Shown: positions 38,571-50,479 of the stretch, piece after piece
Numbering within the stretch: position 1 is the stretch's first letter
How the letters are laid out: every line of letters begins with the position of its first letter
Source of the DNA: Dicaeum eximium
Lineage: Eukaryota > Chordata > Aves > Passeriformes > Dicaeidae
NCBI GenBank assembly: GCA_013396995.1
Contig: VWZP01001429.1
Coordinates: forward strand, 286,469 to 350,468
Reading direction: 5' to 3'
DNA: 64,000 nucleotides
The notes under the pieces: generated by a model
What the model saw: the letters and a program-made list of their open reading frames with translations, nothing else
Told to the model about the DNA's origin: nothing
Databases searched by the model: none
Translations under genes and position numbers: made by a program

Positions 38571-39671
38571 GACAGGGCTCAATTGTTAACCCTTACAGGG
38601 TAGGAATGGAAAAAGGAAGAAACACAACACTGGATAGAGGGTAGCTGTTTTATTAGGATAAAATATAAACTCTTTTAATCTGCAATCTTAACTTTCTTTA
38701 ATGGCTTCACTGAACTTTCTCATTTGTTTGAAGAAAAAAATCCAGCTAGGAAAACAGAGAAAACAACTTGGCTGTTTGCCCCACAGTCCTGGATATGGGA
38801 TGTTATAGTAATGCTCTGCTAATGTCCCTCAGTGAGAATATAAGATTCCCTTGGAAGACATGAGTGTCATTAACAGACTGTGGAAAATACTGTAATGTTT
38901 GGTTATTAGAAATCTATAAAAAGTCTGTTAAAATAAATGGGAATATTTGTAGTCTTCTCAGCGGCCTTCAGTCTAAAGCTGACCTAATGTGCCACTGGGT
39001 GATTGAGTAGAGGCTTGGTTTTGGTGCTGGAATTACAACAGTGCTCAGTGGAAAATCACAGGAAGCCAAGATTTCCTCAGGTGACTTCCATAAAAGAAGA
39101 ATAATCCAGGAGAAAATGAGTTGTAATGAAAGAAATAAAACCACTATTTTGATATGGTTATTTTAATCTATGTTAATGCTATTGCTTACTTTGGCATAAA
39201 ATATACCCATTTTCCTCCTCATCCTTTATCTTCTATCATAGACCCATGAAACCTAAAAGGGAGTGAGTGGTCTCACTGTTTCCCTAACCCTCCTTCCACT
39301 ACAGTTTTCAATTAGAAGTTCCTTTTAGTTTAGATCAGCAAAGCTCATCCAAAGTGACAGCTCACCCTTCTCACTGCATATCTATTTATTTTGGAAACCA
39401 ACACACCATTCAATAACCTGAGAACAGGCCTGATTGATATGCTAATACTATTCAAAAATATGTCAACACCAATTGAAACAAGTAAACTAGGATTAATTCA
39501 TAAAGTCAATAATAAAAGAGAAGGGGAAACATTCATACCTGTGCTTCTTTAGCTGAAATTTTACCTTGCAAGCTTCTGCCTTCTCAGAGAAATGGCCAAA
39601 ACACAGCTCATATGAGATTTCAGCTAATGCTTCAATTTTCCTATCTGGAGCTGGCTTTATGGGGTACAGTT

Positions 39672-39738
39672 AAAAAAAAAAAAAAAAAACCCAAAAAAAA
39701 CCCACAAAAAAACCCCACAAACAAACAAACAAACAACA
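39672..39738 (+). repeat. A-rich / (CAAA)n tract
   Basis: Eighteen consecutive A, then A-runs separated by CCC or CAC, then (ACAA)n to 39738. Reading through it creates a Lys/Pro/Asn-rich open frame (39612-39875) that is an artefact. No polyadenylation signal lies upstream. Confidence 0.9.
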
Positions 39739-40470
39739 CAGTGAAAAAATATCACTGTATATTCATGTCATTGTGCAATGGTCATGGCATAGAACTTTTC
39801 AGCTCGAAGTTATATACTTTTCATTCTGACCTAGGGGAAAAAGCTGAGAATTTAAAATATATTCCCATGTTCTAGAAGACTCACATTGTGTAATTAGCTG
39901 TAATCTACATACTCAGTTCTAAATCAGACTTCCACAACTTCCAGTCAATTTGAGCTAAATCACATTGCATACAACAATGAATGAGATGTACATTTGCATT
40001 TATATGCAAGAACTAGCATAAAAGAAAGGGAACAGAGTGTCATTCTGTATAAAGATCTCAGATTTATACTATATTTTCAAGGACCCTTCTGTTCAACTCT
40101 TATTTTACTACTGCCATGGAGACACCAGATTTGCTGCAAAACAAGCTAAGCAGCTAAAGAGAAAATTTAATTAGATAATTTTAAAAATCCACTAATTGGT
40201 ATATTAATATGTAATTTATAGGGTGCAATTTATAATATGTTAGGCTAGATTAAAATAAAAATCAGACTGCAGAGAATATGAATATTTACGCAATTTAGCA
40301 TTTGCAAATAATATGACAATGCACAGGGTGAGATCCTCAGCTAAGTTCAGTGGAGCTTTGCCAATTTACACAAACTGAAGACCTTGCATAATATCTACCT
40401 TTTCAACTCAGTTGCTCATGGCTGTGCTGTATAATTGTCACACACTCCAGGTGACAGCAGCACGAGGGTG

Positions 40471-40490
40471 TGTCCAGCAGTGTCCAGCAG
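40471..40490. repeat. Perfect 10-bp tandem duplication
   Basis: TGTCCAGCAG is repeated twice head to tail, followed by a partial third unit (TGTGCAG). It lies in a locally GC-richer 60-base patch. Confidence 0.85.
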
Positions 40491-40802
40491 TGTGCAGGTG
40501 TGGGCAGTGAACACAGTTTGAGCCTCTCACCCCCCCTGCAGTCCCACATTTGCACCCTGACTTGATCATTCCCTTCCCATCTGCTTTAAGGTGAACAACA
40601 GTCCTTGAAAGAAACATACAGAACTAAGGATCACTTCCATCTTGCAGGTGAAATTGGATCTCCCATGGTGTTCTTTGTGACATTGCCTTTGTGACAATGG
40701 GGCACCACATTGTTGCCCAGGACACACAGACAGGTCCCACTGACCTTCATTTTCAGACATTTAGTGTACTGGAAATTAGTCCATTAAAATTAACTTGAAT
40801 AA

Positions 40803-40827
40803 ATTAATCAATCAATCAATCAATTAA
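40803..40827. repeat. (AATC)n microsatellite
   Basis: About five tetranucleotide units of AATC, grading into TTAATGAATTA AT-rich sequence to about 40870. Confidence 0.8.
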
Positions 40828-42567
40828 TGAATTATCTGATTAATTATTAACTATTAGGTAATTAATTTTTCATAAAAATTTCATTCTGCATTTATCATAC
40901 ACATAGTCTAGTGCTACAGGGTTATATTTGCTACCTGATATACACCTTTTATAACATCTCTAAATATTATTTCATAAGCCACTGAAAAAAGCCTGTACCT
41001 AGCTATTTCTTTTCCATCTAAATATCAGAATCTTCTAAGAAATATAAAAGCTGGTCTCACATTTACATGAATTAAGACTACCTAATAGCCAGTACATCTC
41101 TGGCACCAAAGGGACAGGGCATGTCATTGTTGCATAAAACAGCATTTTTGTGCCATCACAAATTAAAAGAAAATGTCTAGAATCTATGTAACAACTTCTG
41201 TTTCATGAGATTTTCTAGATTTCAAAATATTTCCAACATAAGTAGAGAGAAACACCTTAAAATTGGTACATACATGTGCAAGAACAAAGTAAGGGGAAAA
41301 ATCAAGGGTAGAAACAAATTGGATAGATTAGTCATAAATGTTAGATTAGCAAAGCCTAAGAATTACACAGAACCTCTTGACAGCACATTTACTCTTTTTC
41401 AAAGGTGTTTAGTTTACAGGCACAAAGTTTGAAGTTGTTTTTAGAAGTTAGCTGAGACTAGCTAAAGCTCCTTATCTGAAATTGTTCTAGCAAAGATTTT
41501 TGCTCATGAATATGTATGCTGTTTTGTACAAAGTACTTTACCAACTGCAGGAATATTAGTATGAGCATACTCCCATCACTTAAAGACTTTAGCTTCAGTA
41601 GCTGATTGAATTGGTTTTGTACTACAAACTCCTCAGGGCAGGAACCTTGTCTGCTGTGATGTCATGTCATAAAGATGGCATGACTTTCCCTCTCCTCCCT
41701 TATCAGCTGGATTGAATAGAACTCAGAAGATGATACAGACCTGTGAGGGATTGTCTGGGTTGTTATTCAAAAATTGATTTAGAGAAGCTAATGTTCAAAG
41801 TTCAAAGAATGATTTTTTCCTTAGCTACATGGATTCAGTTCAGCTGTTATTTTACACCATTCATTATTTGAAAGGATTTCATAATCAAAGGAGGGAAAAG
41901 TTCAGCTAAAGAGTAAAGTCCTCCCCTATGAAAAGACATTCTGATATGAAATTAATGTTTAAATTTCACCTTTTGTAAATCTTTTGATATGTACAATGAA
42001 ATAATTAGTAATTTTTATTTTTCTGTGGCCTGCTGTTGTTTTGACCTGGAGTTTTGCAACAAGAAAAGTTTTCTACTATTGACCCTACCGCTTGGCTGAA
42101 TATCTAACTGCAGCTTCAGTGTCTTTGTCAACAAATTCCTTAACTCTGCCACGTTTTGGAAAACTCTGCTCCTCTTCAAATTTATATTATGGCAATACAA
42201 AGCCAAAGAAATTCAACCTTTAACTGCATGGACTGTAAGTGGGATTTTTAAACCTGTGAACACTGAGATTTTCCTAAAAGTATTAATTATAAAAATACCA
42301 GTATTTATTTATATTAATAGTTTTCATGGAAAGCGCATGATTTTTTAACTTAGAATTACCCAGTGCATTTGTCCTGGTGAAGTACAGCACTTGCACCAAC
42401 ATCGGTCTGGATAAAAGTCTGAAAACCAATGAATTGCTGCAGTTTTATAATGAGACTCAAGGAAAGGGGAACAAAATTAAATTCCAAGTTTTCACTGTTC
42501 TTATAGTAACTAAATAAAGACAGGCAATTTACCCATGAGTCTTGCATCTCACTGTAATTGACAATTG

Positions 42568-42593
42568 ACTCAAGTTGCAGTGGCAACTTGAGT
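42568..42593. repeat. Perfect 11-bp inverted repeat with 4-base loop
   Basis: ACTCAAGTTGC at 42568-42578 is followed by the loop AGTG and then the exact reverse complement GCAACTTGAGT at 42583-42593. The stem does not extend beyond 11 pairs and is too short for a microRNA precursor. It may be a palindromic protein-binding site, a small hairpin, or chance; an 11-bp perfect stem with a tight loop is uncommon in 64 kb. Confidence 0.85.
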
Positions 42594-44724
42594 GGTATGC
42601 AGTGCATAGTTCATTTTGTGCCAGGTTTGTTTGTGCATGTGGATACCTGTGTGAGGGGTGATGTTTGCATGAGGCCAAAATCATCCTGGTGTTTTTTGCA
42701 GTACATTAAAAAAAGTTGTGTACCTCTGAACGAGTTCTGCTACTTCTGCTACAAGCAAGGAGCCATGGTCTGAGGCATGGAGCCAAAGGGAAAGGAGGGT
42801 TCAGGATGCTCAAATGTCTCACTTGTCTATATGTGTGGAGGAGGGTGAGGCAGTCTGCTTAAGTGACCTTAAACTCATGTGATGAATGAAATTTTCAGTT
42901 TTAGAGCTGTTGGATGTCGTTGACCCACTGACTGTTGCCAGGCATAAAATGAGGGAGACATATTTGTCATACAACCCTTGCACTTCAGATTGGATTTCAC
43001 CTCTGAGCCTTTAAAACTAAAAACATATAATGACTTGTACAGTTGATAAGAATTATGATCATTCTCACCCTAACTTCATGTCAAACATCCAAATGAGGTT
43101 CAAAACCCAGCCCTGAAGAAGAAACAACTACTGTGAACCTAAGACTAAGGGACAGGCACTTGAGAGGAAGATGAATAGTGCTCACCAAAAATACTGGTTC
43201 TTCTTTTAAGAGGAAGAGAGGAATTGGACTCTTTTGCAAGAAGACCGAAGACAGGAACTGCATACACGTAGCAGAAGCCTTTGGTGCCCACAGATTCATG
43301 CTGCCTCTCCAATAGACGTTGCCCTCTTTTGCAGTGATCACCTGCAGCTGCCCTGCTGCCTCTCTTCTTGCTCCCACAGTGCCTTTACCACACACACATT
43401 TCCTTGTTAGAGTCTGTTTTTCCCTGGGCTCTTGGGGCTCTTTGAGGGCCCAAGGCTAACTGCTCCTTTCTAAGCCCTCTATTGTTTGCCACATACCAAA
43501 CTCCTTCTCCTACAAACCCTACAGATCTCTTTCTGCCTTTGTCTCTAGCTCTAAGTCTACTTATCTCATTCTTCCAAGTCCCTCTCCCTCTCTCTCTCCC
43601 CATCATCTCTCCCTCTCCCTCTCTCTCTCTCATGGCTTTCTTTCAGGCTGTTCTTTGCTCTAAGCCTCATTCTTGCACAGTGTGGTCTCTCTGCCTAATC
43701 AGCCGTGCAGCTCATTACATTCGGGAGCCCTTTGCTATCTGGATGGGTTTTTATAAAGTGTCCTGTCACCACGGTATCTTACTGTATTCTCACAACTGTG
43801 TCCACTTGCTATTTTTTGTATATTAATACATACATGCATATTATACTATTTGGTGCAAACAAGCAAGAAGGTTTTGCTTTGGATGTCTGCTCCTCTAGAC
43901 CCTTCTCAGTTTTTTGTGGTTGTACAGATAAAGCTCATGCAAGCATTTTGAATCTTCATTAATGTCAGTTCTTAATTTCTATTCTCCTTGTCATCAACAT
44001 TCATCTGTCCTCAGCCAGGAGTTAAGAGAGCATTTTAGAATGAAGGAATTGTAAAACTATTATTATAGCAGCAGGCAGAATGGCAGCATAATTAATAAAG
44101 GGGTTCAAGCAAAATATTTAAAATAATTTTTGTTGGAAAATTTGGTCTTTGTTGTTTTGACAAAACACTCTACAGGAGTGCCACTTTACTTAGATTATTT
44201 TTCCTTCTTACGTGGATTCATTTCTTCTGTATCAGTCCCCTTGCCCCCCCTCATCTGATTCCTTCCTGTTTGCTCTGCAGCCATGGCAACTCTTCACCCC
44301 TGCTGCAGGTTGGACATTTGACCAGTATCATTAGGTCTGCTCCACTGAGTCAGCAGTTAAAGTCAGGGAAAGGGGAAAGCTCACCTCTGGACAGCCTTCC
44401 CTTCTATGTGCATGTACACCTGCTTTGCCAAATTCTGCCATCCCAGCAAGACCAAAAGAGAAAAGATCTTTCTCTCTTTTTTCTTTCCTTTCCTTCTCTT
44501 AGTCCCTCCCCAGGACCCAGAGTATCTGGTTTGTGAAAATTCTTTAGGCTGCTTCAGAATTTAGTTGCGTAGCAAGTGCCAGTCAAAAAAGAATTGCTTC
44601 TTTGGCTTGTGTCACTTCTGTGGGGAGAGAAAAGACAATCATTAGCTTAAAAAGGGTCATGTTCCTGAAAGCATCAATACAACTTTTCACTAAAGGATCT
44701 TTAAATAATTTCTATGCAATTAAC
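42594..44724. other. Intergenic DNA with a CT-rich tract, no gene seen
   Basis: Open frames of up to 114 codons (plus 43482-43826) and 104 codons (minus 43081-43395) have no recognisable domains. The 114-codon frame and the opposing Arg/Glu-rich frame at 43385-43633 depend on the CT tract. Nothing else is recognised. Confidence 0.5.
43580..43632. repeat. Polypyrimidine (CCCTCT)/(CT)n tract
   Basis: Fifty-odd bases of C and T, broken only by a CATCATC interruption near 43601, built of CCCTCT and CTCTCT units. Long mirror-symmetric pyrimidine tracts of this kind can form triplex DNA. No gene promoter is evident beside it. Confidence 0.85.
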
Positions 44725-44848
44725 TAAGTTTCACAACACTGCCCCAGAACTGATGTTATTGTAAAGATGGAGAAACTAAAGGAGATTAAGTGACTTACAC
44801 ATTGTCATGTAAATCTGTGACAGAGCCAGTCACAGAACCCAACAATTT
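44725..44848 (+). mobile_element. MIR-type SINE remnant
   Basis: The segment follows the 3' half of a MIR SINE. It has a decayed GATGGAGAAACTAAAGG at 44767-44783, where the family has GATGAGGAAACTGAGG. Next come GATTAAGTGACTTACAC (family GGTTAAGTGACTTGCCC), then ATTGTCATGTAAATCTGTGACAGAGCC (family AGGTCACACAGCTAGTAAGTGGCAGAGCC), and it ends in a CACAGAACCCA-like tail. MIR copies predate the amniote split and survive in bird genomes at low copy number. An L2-type LINE 3' end sharing the same tail is an alternative. No coding capacity is expected. Confidence 0.72.
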
Positions 44849-45689
44849 TCTTTAAAGTCATGTGACATTGTATTTACATTTGCAAATTTAGCATTCTTCT
44901 CCAAGAGTCCATTCATAAAGTTCAGTTTAAGATTTTACTGCTCCTCTCACACTAATGGCCTTTCTGTTCAACATGGCACTTAAGCACATGTCTCCAAGCA
45001 TGAAAATTGGCCTGGTTAAAGGATTTTTGTTCTAGTTATTCTATTAAAACTTTTGCTTTAATGAAAATTGTCTATCTTTTTAAAAAAATACATTTTATCA
45101 AAATTTTGCATGGAACATTGATTTTAGTAGATTTGCATTCTCAAAGTAAAATGCAAACAGATCTTTCAGAACTTATAAGCAGATCTATTGATTTTTTTCT
45201 CAGCACAAGATAGTCTATCTACTTAAATCTATTTTTCTTACTTTGGCCTTATGAACCAATAAAGTGCAATTCTGTGCTGGTAGCCAAAGGCCAAGAGACA
45301 GCATTGTACAGCCTTATTGTGTATGAAGGGAAAAAAAAGATCACTTTTAATATGCCAAATGCTAAGTCAGTAACAACTGAGGGGATTGAACATCTTTCAG
45401 GAAAATTGTTCAGCACCAAGCAGAATTAGAAATAAACCAGCATATGATGCTGTGCTTATTTGACACATTGTACTATTTGAAGTTTATTACCTAAGGTGCT
45501 TTGAATTTCATATTTAGCAAATTGTTGGGTGTACAGTAATGCATCATGATACTTCTATTCATCCTTCTAAATATTTATTAAAAACGAATGCTCTTGTTCA
45601 GCTAATTAATTATTGACTATGCTTTCCACTTAACTCTCTTTATTTTGCCACTATATACACTCATACAGTATTTGCTTTTTTCACCATAT
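44849..45689. other. Intergenic DNA, no gene seen
   Basis: AT-rich sequence between the MIR remnant and the old CR1. Open frames are 68 codons or less and unrecognised. It may include further decayed repeat sequence that I cannot identify. Confidence 0.5.
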
Positions 45690-47125
45690 CATGACACTGG
45701 TGACTCATACTCAGTTTGTGACCCATTATTTCTCCCAGCTTTTTTCTACACATCTGAAACCTAGTCTATTGCTTCCTATTTCCTATTCAGTTCATCATGT
45801 CTAAGAGAAGATTTATGAATTCCTGCTTACTGAATTGTGTTCATTTTTTTCCAGCTGATGTCTTCAGATCCATTTAAGTTCTAATTCCATCTCTGGCATG
45901 CTTGCAGCCACTCCCACAGTAGTGTTCCCTGTAAATTTAATAAGAAAACTGCTATATTATGCATCTTCCAGATTAATAATGAAAATGTGCAGCAGTACCA
46001 AACTGGTAAGTACTCAAAATAATTTTTGATCAGTTTTGCACATATCTGGAGTCAAAGAGTTTTGTCTAGCTTCCTTATGAGATGCCTGTGTGTGACAGCA
46101 TTTATTTAAGTCAAGAACAGTAATGTTTACTGTTTCTCTTATATCCAGGACACCACCCAGTACTGTATCACAGCTGAACTGGTGTGACATGGTTTGTCTT
46201 TGAACCATGCTGACTGCACACCTTTATACATACTTTGAGGTGCCTATAAATAATTTGTTTCGTTATCTGAGGCCATCTCTCAGAGAGAAGTGAAGCTGGT
46301 TATTGTACAGTTTCTTGACTCTCTTTTCACCTTGTTATCATAGTCTTTACATATGGCCTTCTCAATATTTCTGAAATAGCACCTCTGAAAACACTTCAGC
46401 TTTAGCTTTAGCTGCATGTATAGTAGGAATTTCATTTCACCCAGGCATTTGAAAATGTCTGTGTTATCTTTGTACTTTTCTAAATGGTTGTCTTAACCTG
46501 AGATTTCATAACTTTTCTTGGTGTTAGTAGTACTAATTTCCTCTCTACTCACAGAATTTATAGTGCAGACATAAGAAGAGATTAATTATGTAAACTAGTT
46601 TCAGTTGTTCAATCTGTATGAAGTAATGGTCTTAATTTTCCTTGTTTTGCTCCTACTAAAACTGCTGTCTTTTCACCTTTCATGTATCTTGTAAAAAGTT
46701 TATTGGTTTGTCCCTTGGCACTTTAGAATTTGTCTCAATACCTTCTGCTATTTTTTCATATTCATCATTTGAGCTACTTCATACTTTCGAAATTCTTTTT
46801 TTTAGACTTTTACTAAAGAGCTGATGATTTTACAAGATTGGTCTCTTAGTGTAGTTCCCATTCTTCCTCTGTACTGGAATAATTAATATAAATTTTTTGC
46901 AGGAATTTATTTCCTTACAGAATTTATTTTCTTTGTTTAACTGTATGCCTCATCTTTCTCTGCAGCTATTAAGGGCTCCCTGTTTGAAATGCACTTTTAT
47001 ATTACAGGGTCATGTGTCTCCTTTCCTTAAAGATCTTGAACTCTTTCATTGCTTTGCCACTGTCACTTTGCCTTTAGTCTCCACATTTCCAGCTAGTCCT
47101 CCCTGAATGATCAGAACCAAATCTA
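45690..47125 (-). mobile_element. Ancient, highly diverged CR1 LINE, minus strand
   Basis: About 1.4 kb follows, in the right order, the reverse complement of the CR1 lineage abundant in turtles and crocodilians. Anchors on the plus strand are TTTGTGACCCATTATTTCTCCC (45714-45735); CTGGCATGCTTGCAGCCACTCCCACAG (about 45893-45920, family CAAAGTGCTTGCAACCCCTCCCAGC); TAATGAAAATGTGCAGCAGTACC (about 45977-45999); CTTCCTTATGAGATGCC (46070-46086); TTAAGTCAAGAACAG (46107-46121); GTTTGTCTTTGAACCATGCTGACT (about 46191-46214); and GATCAGAACCAAATCTAGAGCTACC (47109-47133). The copy carries many small indels. Divergence is far above that of the copies at 18 and 26 kb, so insertion is very old. The outer limits are uncertain; the 5' end may reach 47400. 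Confidence 0.82.
45890..45960 (-). pseudogene. Degenerate RT catalytic motif of the ancient CR1
   Basis: Translating the minus strand across 45915-45941 gives IKF-TGN-TTVG where CR1 reverse transcriptases have IKF-ADD-TKLG. Codons at 45930-45932, 45927-45929 and 45924-45926 read T, G and N, so both catalytic aspartates are lost. This fixes both the orientation and the identity of the element and shows that it is inactive. Confidence 0.7.
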
Positions 47126-48063
47126 GAGCTACCAATCCTCCAGATACCCTTTTTTCCCCATATCTTGCTTACAAAAAGATATGTAAAAGACACTTAGGAA
47201 TTTCTGAACCACCAGAAGAGCTGTTTGGCTTTTTAAGAATGTTTATACATTTGAAGGTCACAAATTAACAACATTAACTCTTTGTCAGCTTCTCCTAAGG
47301 AAAGTTCAACAGTCAGCTGTTACCACAGCATTGGTCCCTCAAGAATCCTGCCACAACCTGGATTGTTGAGTTTATGAATTTTTGAGCATCTGCACTTGAT
47401 GATGCAGACCATAATGAAGATGAAATCAATATTGGCATGTCCATGGTCTATCATAGCCCCATGAAATCTGCAAGGAATGAAGACTGTATGAAGTTAGATA
47501 TAAATTATTGGGGTTTGTGCTGATAGTATAGTAAATATGATACAGATTTTTGTACACTACTCAAGTAAAATAAAACAACCAATTTGCAGTCCATAGGATA
47601 GCTGTAGTTATGGTATGCTTGGCATTCACTTTTGCTTAGTGGCTAACATTTCTGTGTGTAGAGGCAGTGAGAAATCAAGCCTTGGATAGGTAAAAAGTAG
47701 ACACCAGGAGGCTAATAAAGATCTAAGCCCCAGCCTCCTGTTTGGTACAGTTTGGTAGCAGCTCAGATACCCTCAAAGTCATCTCTTTTGAGGCATTAAG
47801 TAAAGTTGATAATTTCATGGTCTCACATGTCTGCATATTTACCTCAGGTTATAAGTACCTGAGGTACTTTTCTTAAGGACTTTGCATAACAACTTCATTT
47901 TTCATGAATAATTACATCTGCACAGTCCCATTTTGATTACTTTTTCTTTCAACTTTAGGGACCCAAAGTACCACTTACTGAATGAAACACCATTTTTCTG
48001 TGACACACTAAAGATTGGAAAATTTTACTTGTGTCTGCTCTTCTAGAAGACAAAATAACTGAA
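47126..48063. other. Intergenic DNA between old repeats, no gene seen
   Basis: No recognisable protein or RNA. The first 250 bases may still belong to the 5' part of the ancient CR1, but matching becomes too weak to call. Confidence 0.45.
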
Positions 48064-48264
48064 CACTGTAGTAATTCTCAAACTTTTTGTCCTAGTAGAG
48101 TAGACTCTTGGGGTTATTATAGGTTCAAGTGAAGACTAGTACATTATCAGGTTTACTTTTTAGACTTGAAGAAACCATTAAAATACTATGGCTCTGTAAG
48201 CCACTCTTTTATTCTTCCCAGCCTCACCAATAGCCTGTTAGGACCTCAGTTTGGGAACCACAGC
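48064..48264. mobile_element. Possible ancient hAT (Charlie-like) DNA transposon relic
   Basis: The segment is bounded by imperfect inverted repeats. The left end reads CTGTAGTAATTCTCAAACTTTTTG; the right end, reverse-complemented, reads GCTGTGGTTCCCAAACTGAGG. Both resemble the CAGTGGTTCTCAAAC-type termini of hAT-Charlie non-autonomous elements known across amniotes. The 200-base length fits such a miniature element and no transposase is encoded. I could not find a convincing 8-bp target duplication (TAACTGAA on the left, TTAAATGG on the right do not match), so the call is moderate. Confidence 0.48.
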
Positions 48265-50479
48265 TTAAATGGAAAGGGAAGATTTTCAAGGTAAGAGAAA
48301 AACCTAGCTTCTGACTGAGCTACAGGTATCATGGAAAATCTCTTCTTAAACTAGCTCGTTCTATAGCTGGCTTTCAATAGTGGGGAGGATTAACCCTGGG
48401 AAGAAGATCTTGCTGATGCCACTATGAATAGTGGTAGTACAGAAAGAGTGGGATGTCAGTGCAGGGAAATTAAAGAAAATACTGATTCTGCACTGCATGG
48501 AAAGGCAGGGTACTATTCCAAATTAAACTATAATTTATATTCCTCTCTAGAACGCCTAGCTCTTTTCCAGGGTCTGATTTCTGCTGTCTGTTAATTCTTG
48601 ATAATTTTTTACCTTCTTGACAAGAAGTAGAATAGATATCAAATTCCTATGTATTATGCATCTCGGCATTTTTATATTAAAATCCAGATACTGTGTTCTG
48701 ATTTTCCACTTTTGCTGTATAATTGGGTCATCAGGTTTTCCATTAAAATGCTTAACAGAACATTACAATTAAACTCCAAATCTATTACCTTTTGCCTGAG
48801 CATGTTTATAATGCTCTTCTTTAGTATCTTGGATGAAAACATTTCTTTAAATAAAAGATTAATTAAAAGAATAAGATACAGTTTCTATAGTAATTCACTA
48901 AAATCATTTTTAAAAGCCGTGAACACCATAAAATTAATTAAATTCTTCTGCTACATTTTGAGAAATATACATTAATCCAAAATGGCTATATTTGTACCAC
49001 ACTTTGAAATTGGTACCCATATATTATTCTCAGAGTATTCAAGTTTCTTAATCTAGTCTGGAGTTGACTGATCATTACTATTAATCAGCAGTTTGCTAAT
49101 TTAAATTTAACAATTGCAGGGTTTACATTATGACTAGCAGATATTTTTTTTACCTTACAGGGATGATATGTTAGCTGCTGTTGGAAATGTAGGCTGTAAA
49201 AGGCTATTATTCTTAGAAAGGAGGAATGCCTGATTAAACAGCTTTGAAATTCACTGACAAAGTCTGTCCTTTCTCACAAGAGGAATGTGTGGACATCTCG
49301 GTGGGATTCTGCCCTGGCCCCCACTGAGTGCCCTGGAGCTGTCCTCAGAAAGGTGCTGGAAAAGGCAGAAGCAGATGGCCAGGTACACAATTATTTCAGC
49401 CAGGAATATAGCATAAAAATCACCCCACGTTAATGCTGAACTGGTTTGGTGACTGTGAAACAACTTGTGGAAAACCAAATTTTCATCAGTGTGGATTCCC
49501 ATATAAAAAAAACCAGAGGGTTTACCAGGTGACAAATTTAAGCAACAAATAATAGTAGATTACACATACCACTCAAAAAACTTCAAAATAAGATCAGAAA
49601 CCACCCAGGTTAGAAAAGGCAGGTAACCATTCTGAGTCTCTGATGACTTTAGAAAAGCATGCATGTCACATAATAATTTCTATGAGTTTCAGCTGCTGTA
49701 GTCTTACAATAAATATTGCATAAGTAGAGATGTATGTACATGCAAACATATATACACATCTATATGTATACTGTATGCATCTGTGTCCAGGCACATGTGC
49801 ACAAGTAGGTGGGAGAGAGAGGAGAGTTGTACCAGAAAAACACAGAAAGGCTCATCCCTTTGAGTTGTTTTTTCTTGGTAGAAAAACCATAGAAGTAAGT
49901 GAGAGGTCCATAGTTTTAGCAAGATATAAAAATTGATTTTCAAATTTGTGGTAAAGAGCTGGGACAATATTTTACAATCAGATTAAAAGACAGACACTTC
50001 ATAGGCCCCAGAAGATTCCAAGGGAAGATGGACATTCGTAGCCCTAAAATGTGGATATTGAAATGCCCCAGAAAGAGCTAGAAGCACCAAGCAGAACCAA
50101 TTTTGCCTGTAGGTTTTTCACATTAGGTATGCATTTATTGTTTTTGCTATCTGAAATTCTACAAAAACCTTTTGCTGAAAAATAAACCACTGTTTTTATA
50201 CTTAAAACCAGAATTATAAAAGGTGATGTAATGAAGTATTAATTTTGACTTAAATAATAATTTTCATCAGTATGTTAAGCCCTTGTGAATAGTGCCCTAT
50301 ACATCTAGAGTTTTGAAGAACTTAATACTGGGGGAAAAAACACCTGGCATTAACTGACAGTGAATTAGACTCTTTGTCACTTAGAAAAAAGAATACTTTG
50401 GAAATTTAATCCCTGATGTTTTTGGTATCTCAGTTTCAAAGAGCATCTATGAAGTACACAAAATGGGTTGGCCTTGAAG
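48265..50479. other. Intergenic DNA, no gene seen
   Basis: Unique AT-rich DNA with open frames of 108 codons or less (plus 48649-48975), not recognisable. 49728-49800 is a degenerate alternating purine/pyrimidine stretch (TGTATGTACATGCA, CATATATACACA). Confidence 0.55.

Larger units (their letters stand above)
38571..42567. other. Intergenic DNA, no gene seen
   Basis: Unique AT-rich DNA apart from the A-rich tract at 39672, a duplicated TGTCCAGCAG decamer (40471-40490) and a short (AATC)n run (40803-40827). Open frames of 87 codons or less are unrecognised. Confidence 0.55.

Noticed and set aside
39612..39875. Lys/Pro/Asn-rich plus-strand open frame
   Set aside because: Created by the A-rich and (CAAA)n tract.
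43385..43633. Arg/Glu/Gly-rich minus-strand open frame
   Set aside because: Composition comes from reading the CT tract in reverse. It is an artefact.
43482..43826. 114-codon plus-strand open frame
   Set aside because: It reads through the CT microsatellite, giving Ser/Leu/Pro repeats, and has no domain.
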